DNA of 64,000 nucleotides, taken from Cardinalis cardinalis (lineage: Eukaryota; Chordata; Aves; Passeriformes; Cardinalidae). Below the pieces are notes generated by a model. It made no database searches. It saw only the letters and a program-made list of their open reading frames with translations, and was not told where the DNA came from. Positions 22,749 through 35,950 of the stretch are shown in pieces (within the stretch, counting starts at the first letter, position 1; each line of letters starts with the position of its first letter). A program made the position numbers and the translations under genes. Where the stretch lies: assembly GCA_014549065.1 (NCBI GenBank), contig JACDOX010000007.1, positions 11,205,648 through 11,269,647 on the forward strand, written 5' to 3'.

Positions 22749-25700
22749 TGGGGGCACATTCTCTAGTAAGGTGGCTTTCACAGTTATTGAGAAGGTCTCA
22801 GTGAAATCAGCCTTTTGTCATGAGGGGAAAGTACTTCCTAGCAGCCCTCTGAGGCTACTAGGTCTACTACTGGCTTTTCTCTTCCATTCCTAACCTTTCT
22901 GCTTCTGTTCTAAAAGCATGTCTATTTTATTAATTNNAACAAGTTCATTCCTTGATCATTTGAATGAATTCCAGTGTCCTGTTCTGTTCTCTGAAATGTG
23001 CTTTTGAGANGTGAAAGGAGATACTTTTGTCTGTATATTTTGCTGACAGTGATCATCACAGTAACAGCTAATACCACAGCATTTAAAGCATGATGATTCC
23101 AGTTGTATATTTAACAGCCTTCAAAGACAATATTAGAATATTTCTTTTGCCAATCAAAAGAATATAAATTCTTGTCAGCTTTGGAAGCAGGTGTGTAATG
23201 TGCTGGATCTGAAAATAAAGCGTTTCATTTTCAGCCCAGTCAGCCAACAAAGCTGTGCTGAGCTTTTCCAGCTTCACATCCCAAAAGGATATTACACTGA
23301 GCTAGCAACTGGCCTTGGAGNAGGAAGGACTGAAACCCAAGAGCAGACACTGACACTTTTTACCTGACCCTGGCTCAGTGGAGCAGCTAGCATTGGCTAA
23401 CCAATATCTGCAAATGCGTTCCTGTGGAACCACCCTTTTGTTCCACGTATCTCAGAAGATTATAACTGCACCTAACCTAAACTTCAGCTTAGGATTTTTG
23501 GAAACACTTTTGATCCACTTTTTACCCTACAAAACCCCATTGCTGTTAGTACTGGAGTGATGTCAGCAGTTGCCTGAGTGAGAGCTCTTGCTTATTTTCT
23601 TTTTTATTCCTAATCATCTTGGCTTCCTTCAATTTGTTTTGAGAGGGCAGAGGAAAGTAATGTTCAAAGGCACCAAAGCACCTCAGTTTGGGGAAAGCCA
23701 AATTATTTCCTTGACTTGGAGGAGAACAAATTAGGAGGATTACTATGGGGAGAGAGGTTCTGGCCAGGTAGCCCATGTGCTACCAGAACAGGCTACAGAC
23801 GGTAAGAAGANAAGAGAGAGCAGTGGTCAGTGCTATGAATGTTGGCCTTTGATGAGAGAGAGTAGTGAATGGACTGAAAGGGAAAAGCAGCATGTTTTGT
23901 GATGGTGGGAGAGGGAGGATGCCCGTGAGCATAGAGATAGTGGCAAGATGAGACCTTGGGGTAAGGGAAAGGGATGCAAGGCAGAATTGCTGATGAAGAA
24001 TAGGAGGCTTCCATTGAAATTCTTTGTCTTTTAGATCTGTTAGAGCCAAGCCTTCCTACTGGATTTTATCCTCAAAATTTCAAAGCTTTTCCATTAGAAT
24101 TCCGTAATGAAGCTACCTCACAGAGATACCAAGGCTTCCTGAATAGGGACACTCACCTGTCAGAGCTCCTACCTTCTGCACTTTCTCCCAGTGTGCTGGG
24201 CAGCTTATGCCACGGTCCTTACTTCAGAAAGACTTGATCCTTTTAAGTGTGCCAGACAAACAATCCTAGATCTGATAATCATTGGTCAATTCAATTATTG
24301 ATCCCCTGTGTCCATAATGTTTTTCTGCAATACATTGTGGTGTTGCCCATAATATAAAACTGAAAAGTGGGTGTTTGCTTCTCAGTGTCTTGGCTCAGTC
24401 ACTTTACCACGAATAGTCCCTCTTGCATCAGTCTGTGCTGATGGCCTCCATGCAGGTAAAGTCCCTTCAACAGATGCAGCAACTTGGGAAGCTGAGTTTC
24501 AGTTCCTGTCTCCTACTAACAGACCATGGCTGGAAGAAAGGCTTGTTGTGTTTGGTCTGGGCACAGCTGGAGTTATAAGCACCATAAGTGATAGCTGATA
24601 CAGATGGATTACAGTGAAGTTTGCCCTCATCTTATGGTACAGTGCTCAAACACAGCTTAACTAGATCTTTCAGTGCCTGTTTGCATTCTCACAGCTTCTG
24701 CTTCAGGATTCTCTAGAACCTCAGTGCTGTTTGTGCCACTTCTGTCTGGATGTTATAAATAACACTGTTCTGGGACCTCTTTGGTTTTGGAACCTGTTTG
24801 AAATTTTCTTTTAATTTTATATTCCTAACAGATTAGTGTTGCCATTAACAATGTTTCCTGAAGGTAAACATTGTGCTTTTATTAGGGTTGCTATCAGGAT
24901 TACAACATCTTGGTAACTTAAAAACTGAAAACAAACTTCTGTTTGTTAAGGGTTCTTCTAGCACAAACCCATTTTAAAGAGCCAGGACCATGGAGAGAAT
25001 AGCAGCTGCAGAATTTTTTGTCAGCTGCAGAATCTCATTGCAAAGACATGGTAGCCGACAAGGGCAACAAGGATGGGAAGTCCTGGATGGAGTTTTAACT
25101 GTTTCCAGACACCTTATTAGTGACAATTCCAGATTGCAGCAAATACTTTAAGTGACATGTATGATGTGCCTGTAATGAATTAAAGCAGATAAATCTGATC
25201 ATAAAGCCATGTATCTGCTCCAGGAGGGTGACCAGAAACAGTAGGATTAATTTCTAAGCATGTTAGACTAGAAACAGACATTTAGTAAGGGTTTGGTGGT
25301 TCGGGGGTTTCTTAACTTAATTCAAAGCCTGGGACTATCAATTAACAGCTGCTTTAGGAGATTTGATTTAGGCTTTTTTTTTTTTAATTTCAACCTGTTT
25401 CTTCTGTGCCTATGTAACTGAAGGGAAGAATGCATTGAAATTGACTTTCTAGAATTTTTTAGGCTGAGAAACAGTGGCTAGAAGAAGCACATGTGTACTT
25501 GCTTGTACCTGGACACTAGATAAGCCATTTTTCAGCTGGATCTGAGTAATAATTAAACCTATTGAATGATAGGGACTGGAGTTTATTGTGAACAACCTCC
25601 TCCTGACTACAGGTCACTTTCTGTTCTGATAGGTATAGCACCACATCTCTACTGTAAGGACACTGGAATTCCTTCAAATGATCACGGAATGAACTTGTTT

Positions 25701-28110
25701 AAATTAATAAAATAGGCATGCTTTTAAAATTACACATGAGGTGCTTCTGAATGCTGCCACTAAGCCTACAGACTGGGAATAAGGGAACATCTGATAGCTC
25801 ATTAAAATGTCAGAAAGGAAGAAGAGGGATGATAGAACAGGAAAAAGCAGGTCCACAATTGTTTTGGTTAGACCTTGGGTTGCAAACGATTCATTGTGTT
25901 GTTCTGAAAAATTTCAGGGGAAAAATTGACCTCATTTGTGAACTCTGTGACCCTCAGTGATAATCACAGGGCTGTTGTATGAGACAAAACTGTTTGGTTT
26001 CTTTTTTTACAAAACAACAAAAATGATGATGTGTTGCTCCCTGAAGGATGAAGTGTTGGTAGAAGCACCTACCTACATCAATGGTTAATGGACTGGTGAG
26101 GGAATTGATATAATATTCTTGTGTTAAAAACAAGAACTCATTCCTCTGCAGATCAAAAACTACACATTTTACCTTCCGCAGTTCTTTGCTCTTAAAAGTA
26201 AGCATGGCCTGCAATTTATAATTTATGGCCATGTTCCAATAAACAGTTTGTATTATTTATTCTAAATCCCAGGTATTAAAAGAAGAATGTTAAAAGGGAG
26301 GAGGGAGGCTCATAATTATTTTTATTTCAATGTTAGCTTTCATTAAAGTAACAGAGGTAGAGTTACAGTATTACTAACAATGAAATAGGGAAGCAATTAA
26401 AAAAGAGTTGTGCTTGTCTGTCCTGAGGCTATACATATATGTGTGTATATATGTGTGTATATATATATATATATGTGTATGTATATATATACATGTGTAT
26501 GTATATATATACGTATGTATGCATGCTTTCAGTGGGTTGACTTTAATTCTATTTTTGATTTTAAAATTTGCTCATCCTGATATCCCCCAAAGGCCAGGAT
26601 TTCCAAAAAGTTAAAGCTACAGGTTTCTGACTGACTGCAGCTGACTCTGCCTGCATTGAGGAGCAAAAGTAATCAATAGCGAGATACCTACAAGCTCCGT
26701 GTACCTGCTACACAAAAAGCTCCATGAGCTGGGAGAAGGCCCTGCAGTGTCTTTTTTTGCTCTCACAATCTGGAGGGTGCTCTCAATTTCACAGAGTGAG
26801 AGCCATAACCAACACATCTGCTCCTTAGGCTGGCCTCTGTAAAACTAAGTTTTTATAAAGGAAAATTGAAGTGATCACATCATTCTGAATATAGTGCACC
26901 CCTCTTTTGCTTCTACTCTGTTGCAATTATGTGGGTGAGACTTCTCTACTGTAAACTGCAGCTACTATGCTTCCCATAGTCTGAGGACAATTTAATCATT
27001 TATTGGTGTAATGGGTCTTAAACAGAGGATTCAGTCTTTTCTTGAAGCTTGTAACACTGAGCACTTTCATTTTCTGCTTTCAAATATATGATTACTGCTC
27101 AAGTGCTTTTTTGTGAGAAATTCTTCATCCTTTTTTATGTGATCATAGTAAGAAGATCCTGGCCTATCATCAAGTTAATGTATGAGAGATAAGATTTCAG
27201 CTATATAATTTGTGTGCCTGAAGGAAATAATTTTCCTGGGAGTACTNGAGATAGTTCTAGGCAGCCAGACCTTAAAGCTTACCTGCACTTTCTAATTTAA
27301 AGATAAAGAAGGCAGTTGATGGCAATTCACCCCTTAAAGTTGGTACTTCAAAGGACAGGGTGAAACCTTTAGTGTCAAAAGTCTCTCAGGTCTCATCCCT
27401 CTGCGTAATATTATGTGTATATTCTTGAAATATTCTTTACTTTATATGTATAAATATATGCAAGTTTGTATACATATATTTGCAACAAAAGATGTTGAAA
27501 AGGATGAAAGTCTATGGATTTCAGATAACGAAACTATAAAGAGAACGTATCACCCAGCAGTCATATTATCATTACCTCAAAGTCAAAAATATCTAAAAGA
27601 AAACAAAGCAAAATGTTGCTCATATCTTTTGGTCTTGACTTAAAACCTAGCTCTGGAGTTTTTCAAAGGCTCCTATTAATAAAAACTTGTAGCTTTTTTA
27701 TTCATCTAGTAAGTTCTAATCTCTTCATGGTTTATCTCAAGAGGTAACTTTTAGAGAGCNTCCACCATGCTCATCCTCTGGGAAAAGAGATTACTGCAAC
27801 CTGAGCTTCCAGCCTCATCCTGTTCCCACATGCTGAGTGTTGTGAAATGCGACAAGCACATTTTCAGCGCTTTTGGAGGGCGTGCAAATGAAAGGAAGAA
27901 ATAAATGAAGTAGCTGAATGAGTTCAGAGACTCAGCCCTGCTAACATGAGCCCTTTCCCTTGTCTTGATTCAGTCCTGTGGATAGTTGGGTCAGGAGCAG
28001 GGGGAGTCTGGGCCGGGCAGGACCCCATCCCTGCATGGGGCTGTTGCTGCTCTTCTGGGACAGAAGTGCCCAAGTATACAGGGGAATAGAATATAGGAAA
28101 ATAAAGATAG
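22749..28110. other. Intergenic or intronic DNA, no gene seen
   Basis: Mostly AT-rich. Apart from the microsatellite at 26.43 kb nothing is recognised. The only double N of the window is at 22936-22937. Confidence 0.7.
26431..26526. repeat. TA/TG microsatellite
   Basis: This is an alternating purine-pyrimidine tract of about 95 bp mixing (TA)n and (TG)n. Its right half contains two exact adjacent copies of a 20-bp unit, atgtgtatgtatatatatac (26473-26492 and 26493-26512). The long open frame across it (IYVCIYVCIYIYIC) is an artefact of the repeat. Confidence 0.95.
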
Positions 28111-28458
28111 TGTAGAAATTAATCTTAACCCTAAGGAGTTGCAGCTGGGCCAATTATCAAAGATTAGGAACAGGCCTGACTTTAACAGGCCACAGCTGTA
28201 ACCAATGAGAAGCAGAGTGCTATAAAAGTGTGGGGTGGCTGGGTGAGAAGGGAATTGGAGTCAATTGACTATTTTGTGAAGAAGAAAGAGTCCATTCTTG
28301 GAGGAGCTGCCCATGAGAAACATCAGAAGGTATGAAACTTTTGTGATAAGGAGACACCAGTGTGGAACCCCTGCAATAAGATGATAACACAAGCATCCAT
28401 TCCCAGAATGCAGAGCACACAGTTTAGGCTTAACCTACCCAGCCTAGGATCTGCAGCA
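28111..28458 (+). mobile_element. LTR-like retroelement segment with CCAAT and TATA boxes
   Basis: The segment begins TGTAGAAATTAATCTTAACC. It carries CCAAT motifs at 28150-28154 and 28202-28206, followed by a TATA box, CTATAAAAG, at 28220-28228. It then runs through AAGAAAGAGTCCATTCTTGG and a segment ending near GGATCTGCAGCA. The order of CCAAT, TATA and a GA-rich leader fits a retroviral U3/R, and the text resembles a songbird ERV LTR I recall. No PBS, coding region or second LTR was recognised. No clear target duplication flanks it, so the ends are approximate. It could instead be a fortuitous single-copy promoter-like region. Confidence 0.45.
28220..28228 (+). promoter_or_regulatory. TATA box in the LTR-like segment
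   Basis: CTATAAAAG is a consensus TATA box, 14 bp after a CCAAT motif at 28202-28206. The arrangement is promoter-like and supports reading the surrounding segment as an LTR on the + strand. Confidence 0.5.
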
Positions 28459-30448
28459 ATCTAGCCATTCAAACTTTGGCTGCAGAGGCTCCACAAGGAA
28501 TTGGCTAGGTTGGGTGTGATGCTTGAGCTAGCCTGCTTGCCTGTGACCCATATAAACTGCAGCCTCAGCATTCCTGAAGCACACAAAGCTGGAAATCACT
28601 GTATCTGCTTCTAATGAATGTAGGCTCTGTCCACACTTGGCAGATTTCTTCAGCTCTGCTGGTTAAACTAATAAAAGATATTATCTCTCTCTATAAGTTT
28701 TACCTCACTTATATCCTGAGATTATCACAGCACTGCTGCTTGGATGTCAGACAGAGTAATTTTTTGAGATTAGGNAAAGCTACAGTGATACCAGAAGAAA
28801 TAACCTGAGAATTATGTCCTTAAACCAAGACAATGCTGAAGGCTAGGGAGTGGGCGGTTGACAAGGCTTTGCAGTCCCTCAGGGTGCTCTGGTTTCATTT
28901 AGTGACACAATGCACTGCCAGAGCCTTTCTACCACTGAGCTCTTTGGCATCATGCTAGGCAGTGTTTCTTCCTGAGGTGTGTGCTGTGCCTGGTCTTGGG
29001 CAGGAGCTGTTGTTTCTTTTATAAAAACCTGCCTATTTTTGCTGGACTTTGAAGCAAGCTGGTCTTAGAACAATACTGGCATGATCTCTTGAAAGAATTT
29101 CTGTGGATTGAAGGGAATTTTGAAAGCTCTTGTGTGCGTTTGTTGCATGGATTTTACCTCCCTCTACTTCCTACTTGCTAAATCATAACAAATGGAGGAA
29201 TGTATTTTGTTTTCTTCACTGACTNGGTCATATTTTCAAAAGCTATTTATTTTCAATATAAACAAATGCAACAACCTGCCTTGCCTTTTCATATCTACAA
29301 TCCTACCTCCTCTCCATGTTTGCAAAACACTGCAGCAGCCTAACAAAATACAGTGTGTGCATTTCCTGCTGTGACCCAAAATACCCACTTGTGCTGTAGC
29401 CTGGCCATGCAGGTTTGGTGCTTTTGGCTGTGAGCAGTGAATTCTTTATGGCACTTAACTATTATATTCCATAGACACACATTATCCTATCCACATTCCC
29501 TGCCAAGGCAGTTTCCTCTTGCAAAACTTCCTTTGTCATTTTCCCACATCTTTCCCATACTTTTTTTTGTTTCCTTTTATCCAGCACAATTATCTGGTGT
29601 TTTGAAATACAAAAACAGCCCATTCCTTGTAAACATTTCTTTCTTTTTCTCTTCTGGTGCACCTCTGTTGGATTTGATATTTGTAAGTTCTCNTTTCACA
29701 CATTTTATTTGTCATATTTAATTTCTAACATGCCTGTAGTTCTTGTGTCTTCCAGAGCCATCAGCTATTNGTGCTATTATTGCATTGCAGCCTTGTTCAA
29801 TACTCTTTTCATTTCTATCTTTGCCCACTTGATCTTTAGTAAGAAACAGTGGTTTGCAAGCATTACAATAATGATTGTGCTTAAATGCACAGTTTATCTG
29901 ACTTGGAAATGGTTGGATTTCCAGGCATGCTCTTTTGCCAGGATGTATGTCTCAATATTCTGGTAAAACTCCTCAGAGTACAGCATGTCATATAAACGGC
30001 ATCCTGCTTTTCCATCCCATGACAATATTTGTTGTCCATTATTATTAAAAAAAAGGGAAGAAAAACCAAAATAACAACACAACGCAAAAAANCTCCAAAG
30101 AGAATCAAAACCAGCTGCCAGTGCTTGCTTAATTCAAGTTGGCAGTAGTCAAACCTCATACAGAGCAACAACTTGCAACTTCTGCTATAGGTAGGATATG
30201 AAGTTTTTTACAGGCATGCTCTCCTTTGAATTGAGTTAGGCAATTGAGTGGGCATTGGTGACAAAATAAAATAATGTTTCCTATTATGGTGAGTTGCAGA
30301 GGCCTAAGACATGTTCAGTTCTCTGCATGGGGAGGGGTGTGGGAGGACTAGCCCTAGACAGGANAGCTGGAAGTTGCCTGTGTGGAGTGGCATGCTTTCT
30401 TGAGGCAGTCAGGCATCAGATTTCACTGGTGCTTCCCCAGTCCTCTAA

Positions 30449-30478
30449 TTTTTTTTATATATGTGTATATATATATAG
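30449..30478. repeat. T tract and short TA/TG repeat
   Basis: A T8 tract runs into (TA)n with a single TGTG step. It is simple sequence with no gene association. Confidence 0.85.
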
Positions 30479-32774
30479 TTCTTTAAGTTACAAGCATGTG
30501 TAATAAGGGGAAAGGGGGAAGAGGAGTGAGAGAGGCGTAATCACAAATACATTCCAAATTTGCATTTGGAATAATATTTATATTAATACATAAAGTACTC
30601 TGAAAAGTTTATAATAAGCCTGCAGATTGAAAATTCAAACCAACTCATTAAAAAAACTGAAATATTTTGTGAAACATGAGGTTGAGTTTCTAAGTGGTGG
30701 GAAAGTTAATTTCATACCAATTTTATACCAAGAATCTGAATTGATTGCAGAGCAATGGTGTTACANAGTCTGCAGATGCAAGTAAAAAAAATTAAATGGA
30801 AGTTGCACAGGTCAGAACTGTTTTACTCATGAATTCTGAGCAGAAAACTGATCAGATTGTAACACAAAAGCCCTCCACAGCTTCAGTAAGGCAGTAAAAC
30901 CAGATATCAATGATTGGAATGCCTGAATCCTGGCTATCTTACATCCTGTGTCATTTGCACTGGTGCTAAATCAGAATGAAAATGTGTCAGTTTGGATTAT
31001 TCTGTCCATTTCTCCAAGCTGCAGCAAGTAACACCTTTNTCTTCTTATACACCAGCAGTTTCTACACCAGACTTTCAGATTCATTGCACCTTGCCTGTAA
31101 ATTTGCTTAATCTTAGAAATGGCATCTTGGATCCCTGTTTCCAGAGTGGTGAGGTGCCCAAGGAAATAAAAATTAGAGCTCCCTGTTCATCAGTTTTGTC
31201 CCATTCAGTTACAGAGGCCAAGAGCAGGCAAAGTAAAGTGGGTTTTTTTTTTGGTGGGGGCTGCAAAGCCCAACCAGACATGCAAGGAAATTCAAGTCCT
31301 GCACTAGCAAAATCTTGCTGGTTTTACTGGCAGAAGAGGCAGAGGAGAGGCATGCCTGCCATGCCATACCATGCCAGCAGCCTTGTGCTGTAGGGCCTCA
31401 GCAAGATCTGGGGTCACTGAGAGATTTGCAGAACTGAAAGTCAGCACATCCTCTGCCCTGTACTGTGGTGTTTATGTGTGGTGGGGATGACAGTGTCAGT
31501 ATTTAGAGGCTGATATACTGAGTATGCTTGCCAGATACCTAAAGATTTTGTGCTTCAAGGCTTTAAGGGTTTCATTCCAAATTACCATCCATGTACCGCA
31601 GGTCACAATTTGCATTTATTGACAGACTCTTTTTGGGAGAGTTGAGTAGAAACTGGAGGCGTCTTGTGAGGACATGAGTAGTTTCTCCTCATCAGACCTC
31701 AGGTCATGGGCAAGGCACAGGAGCAGATGCAGGCAGNCACAGCCTGATCAGCCCTGCCTGCTCCTGAGTGACCAGACAACCAGCCTCCAGCTCCCTCCAC
31801 TTCTTCCTTTCATCACCCTGCGCTTCCATGGAAAAATAATTTCATACAAATTTTAGAGGAACATCCAGTTAATCAAAACACAGCAGGCTGCCAGCGCAGC
31901 CTGAGCAGAACGGTGCTATCGCACACCACGGCACTTTCAATTCTGCTGCTTCATTCACTTGACAGAGATATTAACAAAAAGAGGAAACAGGCTATTACTG
32001 TGACAAAGGCTTTGACAGCACAGGGAAAATGGCATGTTAACTCAGCATCAGGCAGGCTGAAGCTGGCTGGTAATAACCGTGCTCCACTCACAGCGCTCAA
32101 ATCCTTTCTCACCACTGTGTGGGTGGGTTTGTCTGTTGTGGAGCAGGGCACGTATTNCCATGCACTTTTACCCACGTTTTACCCACCTGAGTAATCAGAC
32201 ATTGTAGCCAAGATCCCCACTTTCAATAGAATGGGAAATTAAAAGATCATCTTTAGCCTATTTTGTTTCAGATCTCAAACCCTCTAAGTTACATCCACTG
32301 GTATCTGGAGGAAGCAAGCCAGAAGTTACACTCTATTTAATGGATGGGAGGGCTCCTATTTTAAGGGGCAGGCATCTTCTGCTGAANGTATAGAAGCACT
32401 GTCATCTGATTTTATTGCAAGCAGATGCTGGAGTGTGCTTGACTTGGAAAAACNCATGAAGCTCAGAATTAGCTAGACTAATTGAGGTCATTTGGTAAAC
32501 TGGGTGTATTTTAGTTGCTTTAAGATCCAATTCAAGGTTGCAACAAACAAGGATCAGTTTTCTCTGNGTCTCTAAGAAAGCTCTGGCCATTACTCCATTA
32601 ATTTCTCCCTNTTTGAGACCCATTAATGATCAGTGTTGGGGAGGCTGCTTTTTTGGGGCTAGGATTAGGTTTAGAGTGCTTTCTCTCTGCCAGTCCTGTG
32701 CCATGGGTCACTGCAGCAGTAGCACACCTTAGGTAGCCCTGACATAGTGATCTTCTGTCAAACCCCTGCCATTA

Positions 32775-32797
32775 AATTGGTCAAAAGATGACCAATT
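32775..32797. repeat. Small hairpin with paired CCAAT motifs
   Basis: aattggtca and tgaccaatt are perfect 9-bp arms around aaaga, placing a CCAAT motif on each strand. It is probably accidental. Confidence 0.6.
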
Positions 32798-35477
32798 ACA
32801 GTTTTGGATGGTACTCCACCATTTTTGGGCTATGACTTCAATTGCTGTTGNTGTTCTCTGGAATTTGATATTCAAAATAATTTTCCTGACCTCCTCCCTA
32901 AGGGTTTATTTAGGTCCTGAATTCCTTAAGGCAGGAACTGCCCCTCTGCCCATAGAAATAAGTNGGCTCACTGTGTTCTTGATCAGTGTGAATAGTAACA
33001 CAGAGACCAGCTTTGCATAAAAGTANAGCCTCTTCTGTTACATCCAGTAATATGAAAGGGAAAGATAGACAAGCCTCGGGATGTTTATCAAGTCTGACAA
33101 AGCAACAGTAAAAAAAAACCCAAAGATTTACAAGGTCACGATCATTGGAGGGTGTCCAGCTACTCAATCTTTTTAAGTGATTTTCCTGGAAAATAGAANA
33201 AATGTAAGCAACTGGTAAGTCTCCTCTTTTCCTTTTCCCTTAGTAATTGAAGTTGGTTTAATTAAGTCAATCTAAGACCAAACTGCTGCCAGACCCCTCT
33301 TCCTCTGCCCCTTATTCCTGCTTCTTCCANTGGGCAGACACTGATTCAGGGATAGACATCTTGAGATCTGGTTAAAGGAGCTGATCTGTCTTGAAACATA
33401 TCCCTGGCCCCCAGCTGCTTGTTCCTGACCCCAGAGTAGCCCTATGCTCAGGCTAGCAGAAGTATTTCTATGTTCATCCAGTGGACCACGTTGGGAAACT
33501 GATCCAGCTAAACAGGGGAACAAAATGCGCTTTTCTCCCAGGTGAACCAGGTTCCTAATTTGATATGCTGAGCTGCTGAGAAAGTACAGTTAGAGGCAGA
33601 GCACAGGATGGGCAAGAATGAGATCATTAGAGAAGAGGACAAAGTGGACCTGAAGCTGTGTCCTTGGACCTACTGGCAGATCTGGGCTGCAGGGGAAAGT
33701 AGGGCATTGTGATAGCTCTGGCTCATCCCAGGACGAGAGGGGACCCTCCTGCAGCAGCTCTGTGAGCAGACACAGATCTCTTTGAAAGACCCAATAATAA
33801 ATAGTTACATGCTCAGACACCNGGTCTTCAGAGCAGCTCTGGATACAAACAGGGATCTGGTGATGTCAATTAATAGCTGTAAATAACCTCTCCTTGTCTC
33901 CCTGTCACGACCTGGGAATTGCAGCTGTGGGATTGGGGAATTGGGTGTATTAGGACTCCTGCAAGGAGGGAGGCCATGCTGTGGCTCCCACCTGTGTTCA
34001 GACAGTGGCTTTTCTGCTGTCCCCAGGATGTGATGGGCAGCTGCTGTTTCTTGCTTGAGCACACAGCTGTTGGTTTCAGTGTGTTTTCTTATGCTTCAAA
34101 ACAGACAGGAAAGAGGGAGAAGGTGATCAGATAAAGGTTTAGAAAACATATGGAGGGTATAGGAACAGTCCTTACTAGAGATGGGAGCAAATGGTTTGAC
34201 TGAAAGAGGAGTTTATATCTGGCATGAAGGTCTGATGTGGTTCCACAACCTCGCCTCTGCCCCCAGGGCTCTGTGGGGCAGCACTGGGCAGCAGGGGGGG
34301 TCTCTTCACAGTCTTGATTCCCCAAGGACATTCCAAGGTTTCCATCAGCCCTTGCAAGGAACTTGAGCTTGCAGCATTTTTGAAAAAGGAAACAAATGGC
34401 TGGGGGAAAAAAGGTCTTGTCTTCTTTTGATAGTTGTGCTGGGTGCTGGTGTCGTCCTTTTAATATCAGCCTACTCCACCCCAGCACTACATCCAATTTA
34501 ACAATCAGGAAGCTCCAGCTCCATGTTTTGCAAAAAAACAAACCAACGAACCAACCAAAACTTTTGAAGTTTTTTTTTTTAATGTCACTCATAAGAAAAA
34601 GAAGGAATTACCTCAGAGGTAGATAATGACTGTAAAATGACAAGAATAAAAATGTAGGAGCCCATAAGATGTATTTTAATGTGAATGTTNACCTGGAAAG
34701 TGAGTCAGGGTATTTTGCCAGACTGGTAAATTCAAGAGAAAACTAATAGCATTTTCATTTTATCTAGTGATTACCACAAAAAATAAAAAATAGCACAGGC
34801 AATATTGACTGTTCAGAAATATAGATGCAGCCATCAATGTAGGAAGAAAGATTGGTAGGACACTTCTCTCTTGAAAGTAAACTTCAAGTGGCTGCAAAAT
34901 TTTTAATGATGTTGACACTTACATGGTCACAGTGAAGCTTCAGCACAAATGTCTTCTGGAGATGAATGAAGCTGCTTACGATTCAGAAATACTATTTCAG
35001 CATATGATAGGTGCTGTTTTCAGACACCACATCAATTACACCTTTTTTCACGATAAAGATTTTCCTCACAAGCAAAGCAGAAAGGTTATACAAACCATCA
35101 ACCAAAAAAAGTCTTTATATTCTGAAAAAGAAATAATAGTGTCAACTGAAGGAAAAAAAAAGGTTACTGAGGAATTATTTTACTCTGGATGAAAGTTTTG
35201 GTTAGCTATAATAATTTCTCTGCTGGCAAATATATTCCTTCTGCTTTACTGCTGACATAGCCTCCCTTCTTTTACTTCTCTGACCTTCAATTTCAGACTT
35301 TGTCTGTATAGTTTTGCTTTCTTCTGCTCCAGGTTGTTGCAGAAATTGTGTGTCTGCTTAATTCTAGTTAGTAATCTTGTGCCATCTGGAGCATGTTTCA
35401 TTTTTTGTTTTATGTCGCTTANTATCTGTTTCTTTATAAAAAAGACAATTTTCAAATGATTCATGCAAAACATAAAC

Positions 35478-35950
35478 TCTGAATGAGTCCAGAGGAGGGC
35501 CAAGATGATGATCATAGTGGGGGAACTCCTGTCCTATGCAGAGGGGCCGAGAGCTGGGGTTGTTCAGGCTGGAGAAAAGAAGGTTCTGTCAAGACCCTAT
35601 AGCATCTTCCAGTACCTAGAGGGAGTATAAAGAGAGATGGACAGGAATTTTTAGCAAGGTCATGCAGTGCTAGGACAAGGGAGAATGGCTTCAAACTGAA
35701 AGAGTTTTGGTTTAGATTGGATATTAGGAAGAAATTCTTTACTGTGAGCATAGTTAGACACTGGAACAGGTTTCCTAGAGGAGCTGTCGATGCACCATCC
35801 CTGAAAGTGCTCAAGGCCAAGCTGGATGGGACTTTGAGCAACCTGGTCTGTTGGGTGGCATCTCTACCCTCNGCAGAGGGGTTGGAACTAGTTTATCTTT
35901 AAGGTACCTTCCTAGCATTCTATGATTCTCATTCTGTGACTCTGTGATTT
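35478..35950 (+). mobile_element. CR1 LINE, 3' end (longest continuous copy)
   Basis: A nearly continuous CR1 3' end runs from GAGTCCAGAGGAGGGCCAAG through AGCTGGGGTTGTTCAGGCTG, TTAGGAAGAAATTCTTTACT, CTGGAACAGGTTTCCTAGAG and AAGTGCTCAAGGCCAAGCTG. It ends TTCTATGATTCTCATTCTGT. It lacks the RT region and is inactive. The open frames seen on both strands here are CR1 shadows. Confidence 0.93.

Larger units (their letters stand above)
28459..35477. other. Intergenic or intronic DNA, no gene seen
   Basis: No exon, RNA gene or repeat element was recognised apart from the short simple repeat at 30.45 kb and the hairpin at 32.78 kb. Open frames of up to 167 codons (34089-34592, minus) have no family signature or exon-like boundaries. 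Confidence 0.7.

Noticed and set aside
26408..26614. 68-codon + frame rich in Ile, Tyr, Val and Cys
   Set aside because: Pure translation of the TA/TG microsatellite.
34089..34592. 167-codon minus frame
   Set aside because: No recognisable domain and no exon-like splice boundaries. Length is within chance expectation here.
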